A DNA stretch of 31,087 bases from Ruminococcus sp. Lineage in GTDB: Bacteria > Bacillota_A > Clostridia > Oscillospirales > Ruminococcaceae. Below the pieces are notes generated by a model, which saw nothing but the letters and a program-made list of their open reading frames with translations, was not told where the DNA came from and searched no databases. The DNA is taken from contig NZ_JAEEMU010000059.1 in assembly GCF_016283395.1 (NCBI RefSeq), positions 1-31,087 on the forward strand. Direction: 5' to 3'. Positions 5,136 to 12,524 of this stretch are shown here, piece after piece. Position 1 is the first letter of the stretch. Each line of letters opens with the position of its first letter. A program made the translations under genes and the position numbers.

Positions 5136-7757
5136 ATGGGACTTACAGAAAAAGAAGCAGCCGAAAGGCTCATGACCGAGGGTGAAAACGTATTCGGAGA
5201 GAGCAGGAAAGCAGTTCCTGTGAAGATATTTCTGGGGCAGTTCAAGGACGTAATGGTGATGATACTTCTTGCGGCGACGGTGGTATCCGTACTCCTTGGA
5301 GAGATAACCGACGCGGTGACTATAATACTCATAGTGCTGCTTAATGCGATACTGGGCTTCGTTCAGGAGTACCGCACAGAGCATACCCTTGAAGCCCTGC
5401 GCTCCATGACCTCTCCCACGGCTAAATGCTGGCGTGACGGGAAATTAACGGAAATAGACGCGGCGAAGCTTGTAACGGGAGATATCATCGAGCTTGAAGC
5501 AGGCGACCGAATACCTGCGGACGGAGTTGTACTGAAAGCGGCAGGCTTTTTCACCGATGAGTCCATACTCACGGGTGAGTCCACAGCAGTAGGCAAGACC
5601 GCAGGTGATACCACCGACAGGGACAACTCACTGAATAAGCCGAACATAGTCTACTGCGGAGCTTCTGCCGTAAAGGGTACCTGCCGTGCAGAGATAATAG
5701 CAACGGGAAAGAATACCCAAATGGGCAGGATATCGGAAATGCTGACGGGTATCGACAGTGAAGCAACTCCCCTGCAAAAGCGTCTTGCGGAGCTTGGAAA
5801 GATAGTAGCCATAATTTGCCTTGTGGTGTGTGCAGCAGTTTTCGGAGCAGGTGTGCTCAGAGGCGAAAATACCTTTGATATGTTGATGACGGGCATAACC
5901 ATAGCTATAGCCGCTATCCCCGAGGGACTTCCTGCAACGGTGACTATTGCCCTTGCACTGGCTGTGAGCCGTATGCTCAAACAGAAAGCACTTGTGAACA
6001 AGCTCCACAGCGTAGAGACACTCGGCTGTACATCGGTGATATGCTCCGACAAGACGGGTACTATCACCGAGAACAAAATGACAGTTACGGAGCTTTCCAC
6101 AGTGTCGGAAAATTATGGGTTCAGCGGCATGGGCTACAGAGTCAGCGGAGCAGTTACCAAAGGGGACAATATCGCCGTAAATCCCGTTACCGAAAAGGCT
6201 CTCACGGAAGCTCTGCGGTGCGGAGTGGTCTGCTCTACGGCGGAGATAAGTGCGCAGGAGACTCCGAAGAGCCGCAACAGAGGCACACTTGCAGGTAAAG
6301 GCGAATGGAAGGTAACGGGCGATCCTACGGAAGCTGCACTTCTGATAGCTGCTGCAAAGGCAGGTATCACAAGGGAATCGCTGTCGGGGAACTGCCGTGT
6401 TATGGAGGAATACCCATTTGACAGCGAGACACGCTTTATGGCTATGCATTGTCAGTGGGGAAGTGAAAAGCGCATCTACTTCAAGGGCGCGGAGGAAGTG
6501 TTGCTGCCGAGATGTTCGCAGTATATGGACGAAAACGGCAGTACAGCTCCCATGACGGCGGCAGTCCGCAGAGAGCTTGAGGAAAGGGCTGCGGATATGT
6601 CCGACAAGGCACTGAGAGTCCTTGCACTGGCGGTATGTACTTCCGAAAGCTTTGCTCCAGACCGCGGAAACCTTGTATTCCTGGGATTTGCAGGCATGAC
6701 AGACCCTCCCCGTGAGGAAGCAAAGATAGCTATACGCAAATGTGCTTCTGCGTCAGTAAAGACTGTTATGATAACGGGCGACCATAAAAATACCGCCGTT
6801 GCAGTTGCAAAGAAAGCAGGACTGCTCAAAGGCGGCAAGGCTATAACAGGCGCGGAGCTTGATAAGCTCACAGATGAGGAGCTTGACCGTGATATCGGGA
6901 AATATACGGTATTTGCCCGTGTCGAGCCCGTACATAAGCTGCGCATAGTAAAGAGCTTCAAACGGCGCGGCGAGATAGTGACTATGACAGGTGACGGAGT
7001 TAATGACGCTCCTGCGGTAAAGGAAGCAGATGTGGGCGTAGCTATGGGCGTTACAGGAACTGATGTCACCAAGCAGGCGGCAGATGTGATACTCATGGAC
7101 GACAACCTTGCAACTCTCGTGAATGCAGTTGAGCAGGGACGGTGCGTTTATGCCAATATACGGAAATTTGTGCGGTATCTCCTGTCCTGCAATATAGGCG
7201 AGGTGCTGACAATGTTCCTGGGCATGATAATGGGAATGCCTGTGGTGCTCCTGCCTGTGCAGATACTCCTCGTGAACCTTGTCACTGACGGACTCCCTGC
7301 TGTGGCACTGGGTATGGAGTCGCCCGAGAGCGATATAATGAGCCGTCCGCCGAGACGTTCGGGAGAGGGCTTCTTCGCAGGGGGACTTATGTGGAAGATA
7401 GTCATACGCGGAATATTTATCGGACTTTCCACACTTGCAAGCTTCACAACGGTCATGCGTCTGGGCGGCTCTGTTGAAGCCTGCCGCACCGCCGCTCTTA
7501 TCACACTTGTGGTGTCTCAGCTCATACACGTATTCGAGTGCCGCAGCGAAAGACGGTCGGTGTTCCGCATGAATCCTTTCGGCAATATGAAGCTTGTAGG
7601 AGCAGCCTTCCTGTCGGTGGCAGCACTTGCGGCAGCCGTTATGATACCGCAGTTACAGGTGGTGTTCAGCACGGTAACTCCCGATATGATGCAGCTCCTT
7701 GCAGCATTGGGATTCAGCTTTGCAGTACCCGTACTGGCGAACGTTGTTCGCCTTTAA
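5136..7757 (+). CDS. SERCA/PMR1-type Ca2+-transporting P-type ATPase
   Basis: An 873-residue P2A-type ATPase that expels Ca2+ across the membrane at the cost of ATP. In order: N-terminal cation-ATPase domain, M1-M2, actuator domain with TGES (146-149), M3-M4 with the PEGLP ion-site motif, phosphorylation site CSDKTGT (Asp305), nucleotide-binding domain with KGAEEVLL, hinge TGDGVNDAP (618 onward), and M5-M10. The Ca2+ ligands of both SERCA sites can be matched: Glu in PEGLP, Asn and Glu in CNIGE (M5), and Asn, Thr and Asp in VNLVTDG (M6), so a two-site calcium pump is likely rather than a Na+/K+ type. Start at 5136 follows AGGGTG. It is a single-gene unit; the stop is followed at once by heptad repeats and a palindrome shared with the convergent mazF. 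Confidence 0.93.
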   Translation: MGLTEKEAAERLMTEGENVFGESRKAVPVKIFLGQFKDVMVMILLAATVVSVLLGEITDAVTIILIVLLNAILGFVQEYRTEHTLEALRSMTSPTAKCWRDGKLTEIDAAKLVTGDIIELEAGDRIPADGVVLKAAGFFTDESILTGESTAVGKTAGDTTDRDNSLNKPNIVYCGASAVKGTCRAEIIATGKNTQMGRISEMLTGIDSEATPLQKRLAELGKIVAIICLVVCAAVFGAGVLRGENTFDMLMTGITIAIAAIPEGLPATVTIALALAVSRMLKQKALVNKLHSVETLGCTSVICSDKTGTITENKMTVTELSTVSENYGFSGMGYRVSGAVTKGDNIAVNPVTEKALTEALRCGVVCSTAEISAQETPKSRNRGTLAGKGEWKVTGDPTEAALLIAAAKAGITRESLSGNCRVMEEYPFDSETRFMAMHCQWGSEKRIYFKGAEEVLLPRCSQYMDENGSTAPMTAAVRRELEERAADMSDKALRVLALAVCTSESFAPDRGNLVFLGFAGMTDPPREEAKIAIRKCASASVKTVMITGDHKNTAVAVAKKAGLLKGGKAITGAELDKLTDEELDRDIGKYTVFARVEPVHKLRIVKSFKRRGEIVTMTGDGVNDAPAVKEADVGVAMGVTGTDVTKQAADVILMDDNLATLVNAVEQGRCVYANIRKFVRYLLSCNIGEVLTMFLGMIMGMPVVLLPVQILLVNLVTDGLPAVALGMESPESDIMSRPPRRSGEGFFAGGLMWKIVIRGIFIGLSTLASFTTVMRLGGSVEACRTAALITLVVSQLIHVFECRSERRSVFRMNPFGNMKLVGAAFLSVAALAAAVMIPQLQVVFSTVTPDMMQLLAALGFSFAVPVLANVVRL

Positions 7758-7881
7758 GTTGAGAGTTGAGAATGTATGAGCGGTTGTATTAATTCATAAT
7801 TCATAATTCATAATTCATAATTGTAGGGGCGAGTTCCGCTCGCCCCTACAGGCTAACGGCTAATGGCTAAGGGCTAACGGC
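7758..7881. repeat. Shared heptad/palindrome element between convergent genes, probable two-way terminator
   Basis: Directly after the ATPase stop come two AGTTGAG heptads, then four AATTCAT-type heptads (about 7791-7820), then a palindrome with GTAG at 7823-7826 and CTAC at 7846-7849 (stem GGGCGAG, loop TTCCG). On the other side four GGCTAAC/T/G heptads (7851-7881) run up to the mazF stop. The palindrome thus has a GTAG foot and an inward-pointing array for each strand, and sits where transcription from both genes must end. Confidence 0.8.
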
Positions 7882-8229
7882 TCAAATCTCCAAGCCGAAG
7901 CTTATTGAAAGGGCGGTATCCACCTTATTCATGGAATTGAGGTCAAGCTCGCCCATTTTGTCTTTAAGACGGCGTTTGTCGATAGTCCGTATCTGTTCAA
8001 GCAGGACAACGCTGTCCTTTGCAAGTCCGCATTTATCCGCCTGCACTTCGATATGTGTGGGAAGGCGGCTCTTGTCGCGCTGACTGGTTATTGCAGCGGC
8101 TATGACCGTGGGACTGTGTTTGTTCCCGACATCGTTCTGGACTATAAGTACAGGTCTTACACCGCCCTGCTCAGAGCCTACAACGGGGCTAAGGTCGGCG
8201 TAGTATATTTCTCCTCGTTTGACTGACAT
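7882..8229 (-). CDS. MazF/EndoA-type endoribonuclease toxin, no adjacent antitoxin
   Basis: A 115-residue PemK/MazF-family mRNA interferase, very similar over its full length to Bacillus EndoA (opening [26 protein letters not shown]). The two catalytic residues of the family are present at the standard positions: Arg25 in GGVRP and Thr48 in AAITS. In Bacillus it cleaves single-stranded RNA at U^ACAU; specificity here is not deducible. The antitoxin gene (MazE/EndoAI type) usually lies just upstream, but the 110 bp upstream are non-coding and hold a long inverted repeat, so the gene is an orphan in this window. RBS GGGAG lies inside one arm of that repeat. The stop codon abuts a heptad array. 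Confidence 0.93.
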   Translation of the reverse strand: MSVKRGEIYYADLSPVVGSEQGGVRPVLIVQNDVGNKHSPTVIAAAITSQRDKSRLPTHIEVQADKCGLAKDSVVLLEQIRTIDKRRLKDKMGELDLNSMNKVDTALSISFGLEI

Positions 8230-8237
8230 AAAAATTA

Positions 8238-8329
8238 CTCCCGATATATAATGAATGTGTATCGCTGTCTGTATTATTGCCTTAACGGCTGAGTTTATGC
8301 AGCTTCAATTCATTATATGCTCTCGGGAG
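8238..8329. repeat. Long imperfect inverted repeat in the mazF leader
   Basis: Left arm CTCCCGA-T-ATATAATGAAT (8238-8256) and right arm ATTCATTATAT-GCTC-TCGGGAG (8308-8329) pair over 18 bp with one asymmetric internal loop and a loop of about 50 nt. The left arm contains the mazF ribosome-binding site (GGGAG on the minus strand). A TTTTTT run follows the right arm on the plus strand. Confidence 0.6.
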
Positions 8330-8338
8330 CTTTTTTGT

Positions 8339-8728
8339 TTATGTATCTTTATGCGCGGACAGCTTTTTAAACAGCCATATTTCCAGTATTGTAACGGCAG
8401 TTCCTGCCACATAGCACCATAAGTCCTCAGTGGCATAGCTTGTGCCTATGATTATGCGCAGAAGCTTGTTCTCAACGCCGAGTATATCTGCGATATGCGC
8501 CTTTTGCAGGAACTCCACAGCAAAGGAGAATATGAGTATACCAACTGCTATACCGTAGGAGCTGAATTTCTTCGGCACAAACGAGCGGAACAGGCAGTAC
8601 AGCACCCACACTATGATGACGTCGCCTAAATATGAGCGTATGAAGTGGCTGAAATAGAACACTCCTATGCACACTTCCACAGCTGTGAGCAGCACAAAGC
8701 CGATTATATAGGGCAGCCGCGCTTTCAT
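8339..8728 (-). CDS. DUF2809 family membrane protein
   Basis: A 129-residue protein with four hydrophobic segments (about 7-27, 33-51, 58-76 and 100-120), matching the DUF2809 family in size and in the blocks RSYLGDVIIVWVLYCLFRSF, FSFAVEFLQ and GTSYATEDLWCYVAG. Function is unknown. Its ATG (8728) overlaps the hydF stop by 4 bp, so it is translationally coupled to hydF. I see no functional reason for the link to hydrogenase maturation. The gene ends next to the inverted repeat of the mazF leader. Confidence 0.8.
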   Translation of the reverse strand: MKARLPYIIGFVLLTAVEVCIGVFYFSHFIRSYLGDVIIVWVLYCLFRSFVPKKFSSYGIAVGILIFSFAVEFLQKAHIADILGVENKLLRIIIGTSYATEDLWCYVAGTAVTILEIWLFKKLSAHKDT

Positions 8729-9924
8729 TCTATCTCACCTGCAAGGTCGGGGAATAAGCCGAGACTGCGTTTGAGTATGCCGTTCATAAGTGCAAGGGCT
8801 ATGCCGTAGTTTGTGAACGGTACGCTCTGATCTTCTGCGGACTTGCGGCGATAGACCATTTCACGCTCGTTGAGCATACAGCCGCCGCAGTGTATAACGA
8901 GACTGTATTTTGACAGGTCCTCAGGGAACTCACGTCCCGAGCTGAGCTCGATATTCAGGGCCTTTCCCGTAGTCTTTTTCAGAAGTGCAGGCAGCTTCAC
9001 ACTGCCGATGTCTCCGCACTGGCGATGATGAGTACAGCCCTCGGATATGAGGACGGTATCGCCGTCTTTCAGCTTCTTTATGGCAGCTGCGCCCTTTACT
9101 GAAGTTTCAAGGAAGCCCTTGTAACGTGCCATGAGTATCGAGAATGAAGTCAGGGGAACGTCCTCGGGAACTATTTTGCTGACCATAGCAAATGCCTGAC
9201 TGTCGGTGATGACCATTTTCGGCGGCGCACTGAGCTTGCCAAGAGTATCCGCAAGCTGGAACTCCTTTGTGAATACAGCCATTGCGTCAGCGTCAAGTAC
9301 ATCGCGGAGAGTCTGCACCTGCGGCAGAATCATTCGTCCCTTTGGTGCAGCTGCATCGATAGGAGTAACGAGTACCACCATATCATTTGGACTGAGCAGG
9401 TCACCGACAATTCGCTTTTCCTCTGTGGGGAGCTTCGCAAGTGCGGCAATGCGCTCTTTCAACTCGTATATGTTTTCGCCTTTAAGTGCGCTTACTTCTA
9501 TCTCGTTGTCCTGACAGACACGGTTTTCTGCGATATCGGACTTGTTGTATACCGTGAGATATGGGATATCCTTTTCCTCAAAAATACCGATGAGCTGGCG
9601 TTCGGTGTCGGTGAGACCGACAGTGCCGTCAACTATGAGCACAGCAAGGTCTGTGCGGTTGAGTATCTGTTTTGTTTTACGTACTCTCATTTCTCCGAGA
9701 GTACCCTCGTCGTCAAAGCCGGGAGTATCTATTATCACAACAGGACCCAGTGGGAGAAGCTCCATAGCCTTTGTGACGGGGTCTGTGGTAGTGCCCTTGA
9801 CATCGGAAACTACGGACAGCTCCTGTCCTGTAACAGCGTTTACTACGCTGGATTTTCCTGCATTTCTCCTACCGAAGAAGCCGATGTGGACTCTCTCCGA
9901 TGAGGGTGTATCGTTTAAACTCAT
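8725..9924 (-). CDS. hydF: [FeFe]-hydrogenase H-cluster maturation GTPase HydF
   Basis: A 399-residue GTPase and Fe-S scaffold on which the diiron subcluster is assembled with HydE and HydG before transfer to apo-hydrogenase. The N-terminal G domain has the P-loop GRRNAGKSS (18-26), the DTPGFDD switch II and NKSD. The C-terminal Fe-S domain carries the conserved cysteines in EGCTHHRQCGD and HCGGCM (CxH ... HCxxC pattern of HydF). I chose ATG 9924, which has AGGA at 9 bp; a TTG three codons upstream is possible. HydE and HydG are not in this window. Presence of HydF implies an H2-evolving or H2-consuming fermentative anaerobe. DUF2809 follows with a 4-bp overlap. Confidence 0.95.
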   Translation of the reverse strand: MSLNDTPSSERVHIGFFGRRNAGKSSVVNAVTGQELSVVSDVKGTTTDPVTKAMELLPLGPVVIIDTPGFDDEGTLGEMRVRKTKQILNRTDLAVLIVDGTVGLTDTERQLIGIFEEKDIPYLTVYNKSDIAENRVCQDNEIEVSALKGENIYELKERIAALAKLPTEEKRIVGDLLSPNDMVVLVTPIDAAAPKGRMILPQVQTLRDVLDADAMAVFTKEFQLADTLGKLSAPPKMVITDSQAFAMVSKIVPEDVPLTSFSILMARYKGFLETSVKGAAAIKKLKDGDTVLISEGCTHHRQCGDIGSVKLPALLKKTTGKALNIELSSGREFPEDLSKYSLVIHCGGCMLNEREMVYRRKSAEDQSVPFTNYGIALALMNGILKRSLGLFPDLAGEIE

Positions 9925-9945
9925 ATTTATCAATCCTTTTTGTAT

Positions 9946-10103
9946 AGCCCTTAGCCGTTAGCAAGTGAGTAGAATTGTAGGGGCTGGCGTCCTCGACAGC
10001 CCACGAATTACAATGCAAGCAACATGAGTATATTGTAGGGGCGGATATTATCCGCCCGCGAGCATGCAAGCGGCAACTTGGCAAGGGGGCGCAGACTCTG
10101 CGC
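9946..10103. repeat. Heptad/GTAG-palindrome repeats upstream of hydF
   Basis: The 28-bp heptad block 9946-9973 is an exact copy of 2868-2895. It leads into GTAG 9977-9980 and palindrome 9981-10002 (GGGCTGGCG, loop TCCT, CGACAGCCC), which recurs exactly at 19991-20012. A second element follows: GTAG 10035-10038 and GGGCGGATATTATCCGCCC at 10039-10057, the same core as at 2848. A third, decayed palindrome GCGCAGACTCTGCGC lies at 10089-10103 with its GTAG foot (minus strand, 10106-10103) supplying the TAG stop of the next gene. Confidence 0.85.
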
Positions 10104-10319
10104 TACTTCTCAGCGAAAATGCCGATGGCCTTCATGCATTCATCGCAGTAATATCCCTCACCGCGCAGTGAGAGGTGAACTGTGTTTTTTCTTATCATTT
10201 TGTCCTTTTCATCTTCGGGATACCATATCATCGATGTGAACAGCTGAGTGATACTTCCGCCGTCTTTAGCTTCGATAAAAACCTTTGCGGCATTCCTTTC
10301 CACATTCAGGGCATTTCAT
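10103..10319 (-). pseudogene. DUF6487-like zinc-ribbon protein with a +1 frameshift
   Basis: The natural start is ATG 10319, preceded by GGAGGT (10331-10326), and gives MKCPECGKECRKGF before shifting into a short frame that stops after 17 codons. Removing one base from the T5 run at 10281-10277 (minus strand) joins it to the downstream frame: FIEAKDGGSITQLF ... EGYYCDECMKAIGIFAEK, for a 71-residue protein. The repaired product has CPxC at the start and CDxC near the end, the layout of the DUF6487 family of small zinc ribbons. Either the gene is broken, the run is a sequencing or assembly error, or translation slips there. The 66-residue open frame beginning at 10303 is only the 3' part. It lies 30 bp after a small membrane protein gene and is probably in its operon. 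Confidence 0.7.
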
Positions 10320-10349
10320 AATAAGACCTCCGAAATAAGGCTGATTTAA

Positions 10350-10529
10350 TTAGATCTTGCCTTTTTTAGCAGCCGTGACAGCTGTCGTAAGGCAGAAAAA
10401 TGCAGCTGAGCCGAAAGCTATCTGAGCTATCATATTATCGCTTTTTGTCAAAGCAATACCGAAGGATATACCGCAAGCCAATGCGCCGATTATTGAGATC
10501 ATTAAAATTATCTTGTTTGATTTTTTCAT
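10350..10529 (-). CDS. Small membrane protein, 59 residues (paralogue A)
   Basis: ATG 10529 with GGAG at 9 bp is the start; the longer frame upstream of it lies partly in the promoter region. The 59-residue product has a short lysine-rich N-terminus (MKKSNKIILM), two hydrophobic helices (about 7-28 and 33-52) and a basic tail (TAAKKGKI). It is paralogous to the 59-residue protein at 10859-11038: both share the MKK start, MAQI or IAQI, a Gly, FC and a final TAKK/TAAKK block. I do not recognise a named family. It has its own promoter (10591-10619) and precedes the frameshifted zinc-ribbon gene. Confidence 0.65.
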   Translation of the reverse strand: MKKSNKIILMISIIGALACGISFGIALTKSDNMIAQIAFGSAAFFCLTTAVTAAKKGKI

Positions 10530-10590
10530 AGTTTTATTCTCCGTTAAATAGTAAAAGTAATAGTTGCAGAGCGAAGCGCTCCACGGCTTT

Positions 10591-10619
10591 AGTATATCAT
10601 ATTTTCCAATATTATGCAA
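10591..10619 (-). promoter_or_regulatory. Promoter of small membrane protein A
   Basis: On the minus strand TTGCAT (10619-10614), 17-bp spacer, TATACT (10596-10591). The leader contains a small hairpin (10569-10582, arms AGAGCG and CGCTCC). Confidence 0.65.
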
Positions 10620-10621
10620 GT

Positions 10622-10805
10622 TGTTAGTGTTTAGTGCTTAGTGATTAGATTGTATGGACGACCATAGGTCGTCCGCAAATTACGCATACGAATAACACAT
10701 TATGCCCGTGCAACGTTACAGCGTTAACCATAAATGGGCAATATATATGGGCGCACAGAGAGTGCGCCCGAACCGTTAGCTTTGTATGGACAGCCGGGAC
10801 TGTCC
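10622..10805. repeat. Heptad array with three palindromes, variant feet
   Basis: In the 329-bp gap 10530-10858, heptads GTTAGTG, TTTAGTG, CTTAGTG, ATTAGAT (10623-10650) lead into GTAT (10652-10655) and palindrome 10656-10674 (GGACGACC, loop ATA, GGTCGTCC). Further palindromes are 10749-10769 (GGGCGCAC, loop AGAGA) and 10788-10805 (GGACAG, loop CCGGGA) with GTAT at 10784-10787. These copies have GTAT or ATAT instead of the GTAG foot. No gene is seen in the gap. Confidence 0.75.
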
Positions 10806-10858
10806 GAATAGTGTGATATTGCCTATAAATGCCATAATATAGGTATTAGCCTTATTAT

Positions 10859-11038
10859 TCACTTCTGTTTTGCAGTCAGGAATGTAGCAACACAGAATAC
10901 ACAAGCTATGCCTAAGACTATCTGTGCCATGAGGAAGCTTTGTGTAACGAGAGAGATAACAAGTACTATAAAGCTGATTATCGTTCCGATCAGACTTATA
11001 AGATGAACTTTAGATGTTTTTTTCATAGTGTTTTTCAT
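10859..11038 (-). CDS. Small membrane protein, 59 residues (paralogue B)
   Basis: Start ATG 11038 with AGGAG at 10 bp; a second in-frame ATG at 11026 is an alternative that would align exactly with paralogue A's start. The product (MKNTMKKTSKVHLISLIG ... ATFLTAKQK) has two hydrophobic helices (about 12-34 and 37-55) and a lysine-rich end. Shared residues with the protein at 10350-10529 (AQI, G, A, FC, T, TAK) show a tandem duplication separated by a repeat cluster. Function is unknown. It has a strong promoter at 11173-11201. Confidence 0.65.
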   Translation of the reverse strand: MKNTMKKTSKVHLISLIGTIISFIVLVISLVTQSFLMAQIVLGIACVFCVATFLTAKQK

Positions 11039-11141
11039 AGTGTTTTTTCTCCTTGATTTGTTGAATTTATTTTTTTTTATAAAGCTAACGGTTAAAGTGT
11101 TTAATAACTGTCAGCCCTTACTTCCGTACTCTGAAATACAA

Positions 11142-11201
11142 TGAGCCGTAAAGCAGAAAACTGTACGGCTCAATTATAACATATTCCTACCAAAAAATCA
11201 A
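11142..11201 (-). promoter_or_regulatory. Strong promoter and leader hairpin of small membrane protein B
   Basis: On the minus strand TTGATT (11201-11196), 17-bp spacer, TATAAT (11178-11173). Just downstream, TGAGCCGTA and TACGGCTCA (11172-11164 and 11150-11142) form a perfect 9-bp inverted repeat covering the start site and early leader. It could also serve as a weak terminator for malic enzyme, but lacks a U run. Confidence 0.6.
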
Positions 11202-11266
11202 CATTTGTGAGAAGATTTTTGTGCAATTGACAAATCAGGGGATAAAATCAGCGGCTGCACTGTGCA

Positions 11267-12442
11267 TTATATACGTGCAACGCCTGTATCTCTTGCAGCC
11301 TGAGCTACAGCCTTGGCTACAGCCTGTGCAACAGTCTTGTCAAGTGCGCTTGGGATAATGTAATCTGCGCTGAGCTTATCGTCTGTAACGAATGAAGCGA
11401 TAGCCTTTGCAGCAGCTATCTTCATAGCGTCGTTGATATCGCTTGCACGAACATCAAGAGCACCGCGGAAGATACCCGGGAATGCGAGAACATTGTTGAT
11501 CTGGTTCGGGAAGTCGCTTCTGCCTGTACCAACAACAGCTGCGCCTGCTTCCTTAGCGAGGTCGGGCATGATCTCGGGAGTCGGGTTAGCCATTGGGAAG
11601 AGGATAGGCTTGTCAGCCATAGACTTTACCATTTCTGGAGTTACGCAGCCGGGAGCTGAAACGCCGATGAATACATCTGCGCCCTTGATAACTTCTTCGA
11701 GGCTGCCCTTTCTCATCTGCTTGTTTGTTATCTCAGCCATTTCGTCCTTCATTGGGTTCATGCCCTCAGGTCTGCCCTTGTAGATAGCACCGTTTCTGTC
11801 GCAGAGAACAACGTCCTTGAGTCCCATAGAGATGAGGAGCTTGATGATAGCGATACCTGCTGCGCCTGCACCGCTTGTAACAACTCTTATCTCGTCAAGC
11901 TTCTTGCCGACTACCTTGAGAGCGTTGAGCATAGCAGCAAGAGTAACAACGGCTGTACCGTGCTGGTCGTCGTGGAATATCGGGATATCGCAGCACTCCT
12001 TGAGCTTCTTCTCGATCTCGAAGCAGCGCGGAGCTGAGATATCTTCAAGGTTTACGCCGCCGAAAGAGCCTGCAAGGAGACGTACTGTATTAACGATATC
12101 ATCAACTTCCTTTGAACGAACGCAGAGCGGGACTGCGTCAACGTCACCGAATGCCTTGAAGAGTGCGCACTTGCCCTCCATAACAGGCATACCAGCCTCA
12201 GGACCGATGTCGCCGAGACCGAGAACAGCTGTACCGTCAGTAACTACAGCAACGAGATTTGAACGGCGTGTGAGCTCATAGCTCTTGTCAACGTCCTTCT
12301 GTATTTCGAGGCATGGCTGTGCAACGCCGGGAGTGTAAGCGAGAGAGAGGTCGTCTCTTGTTTCGAGAGGAGCACGGCAGATAACTTCTATCTTGCCCTG
12401 CCATTCCTTGTGCTTTTTAAGGGATTCTTCTGCATAATTCAT
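11267..12442 (-). CDS. NAD(P)-dependent malic enzyme (malate to pyruvate and CO2)
   Basis: A 391-residue, short-type bacterial malic enzyme without the C-terminal phosphotransacetylase-like domain of MaeB. N-terminal domain: SLAYTPGVAQPCLEI with the general-acid Tyr36, and MPVMEGKCALFKAFG with Lys91. Metal and substrate residues are visible in DDQHGTAVV. The nucleotide-binding fold has SGAGAAGIAI. It decarboxylates malate to pyruvate with NADP+ or NAD+. It follows the LDH/MDH-family gene on the same strand, 82 bp away; a terminator lies between, and only about 30 nt remain from its U run to the start codon, leaving no room for a separate promoter. With a malate dehydrogenase upstream this would be the oxaloacetate-malate-pyruvate shunt that turns NADH into NADPH in some cellulolytic clostridia. 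Confidence 0.95.
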   Translation of the reverse strand: MNYAEESLKKHKEWQGKIEVICRAPLETRDDLSLAYTPGVAQPCLEIQKDVDKSYELTRRSNLVAVVTDGTAVLGLGDIGPEAGMPVMEGKCALFKAFGDVDAVPLCVRSKEVDDIVNTVRLLAGSFGGVNLEDISAPRCFEIEKKLKECCDIPIFHDDQHGTAVVTLAAMLNALKVVGKKLDEIRVVTSGAGAAGIAIIKLLISMGLKDVVLCDRNGAIYKGRPEGMNPMKDEMAEITNKQMRKGSLEEVIKGADVFIGVSAPGCVTPEMVKSMADKPILFPMANPTPEIMPDLAKEAGAAVVGTGRSDFPNQINNVLAFPGIFRGALDVRASDINDAMKIAAAKAIASFVTDDKLSADYIIPSALDKTVAQAVAKAVAQAARDTGVARI

Positions 12443-12472
12443 GGTTTAAATTCCTTTCAGTGTCTTAATTTT

Positions 12473-12502
12473 AAAAAAGCGGAGAACATAAGAGTTCTCC
12501 GC
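12473..12502 (-). terminator. Terminator between the dehydrogenase and malic enzyme genes
   Basis: On the minus strand GCGGAGAAC (12502-12494), a 6-nt loop, GTTCTCCGC (12487-12479), then TTTTTT (12478-12473). The malic enzyme RBS begins about 20 nt further on, so the hairpin probably acts as a partial, ratio-setting terminator. Confidence 0.75.
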
Positions 12503-12524
12503 GAAAATGCTTATTTGCGGTTTC

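Noticed and set aside
5628..6449. Long minus-strand open frame inside the ATPase gene
   Set aside because: It is antisense to conserved P-type ATPase motifs, has low-complexity Cys/His/Ser-rich composition and no RBS; a shadow frame.
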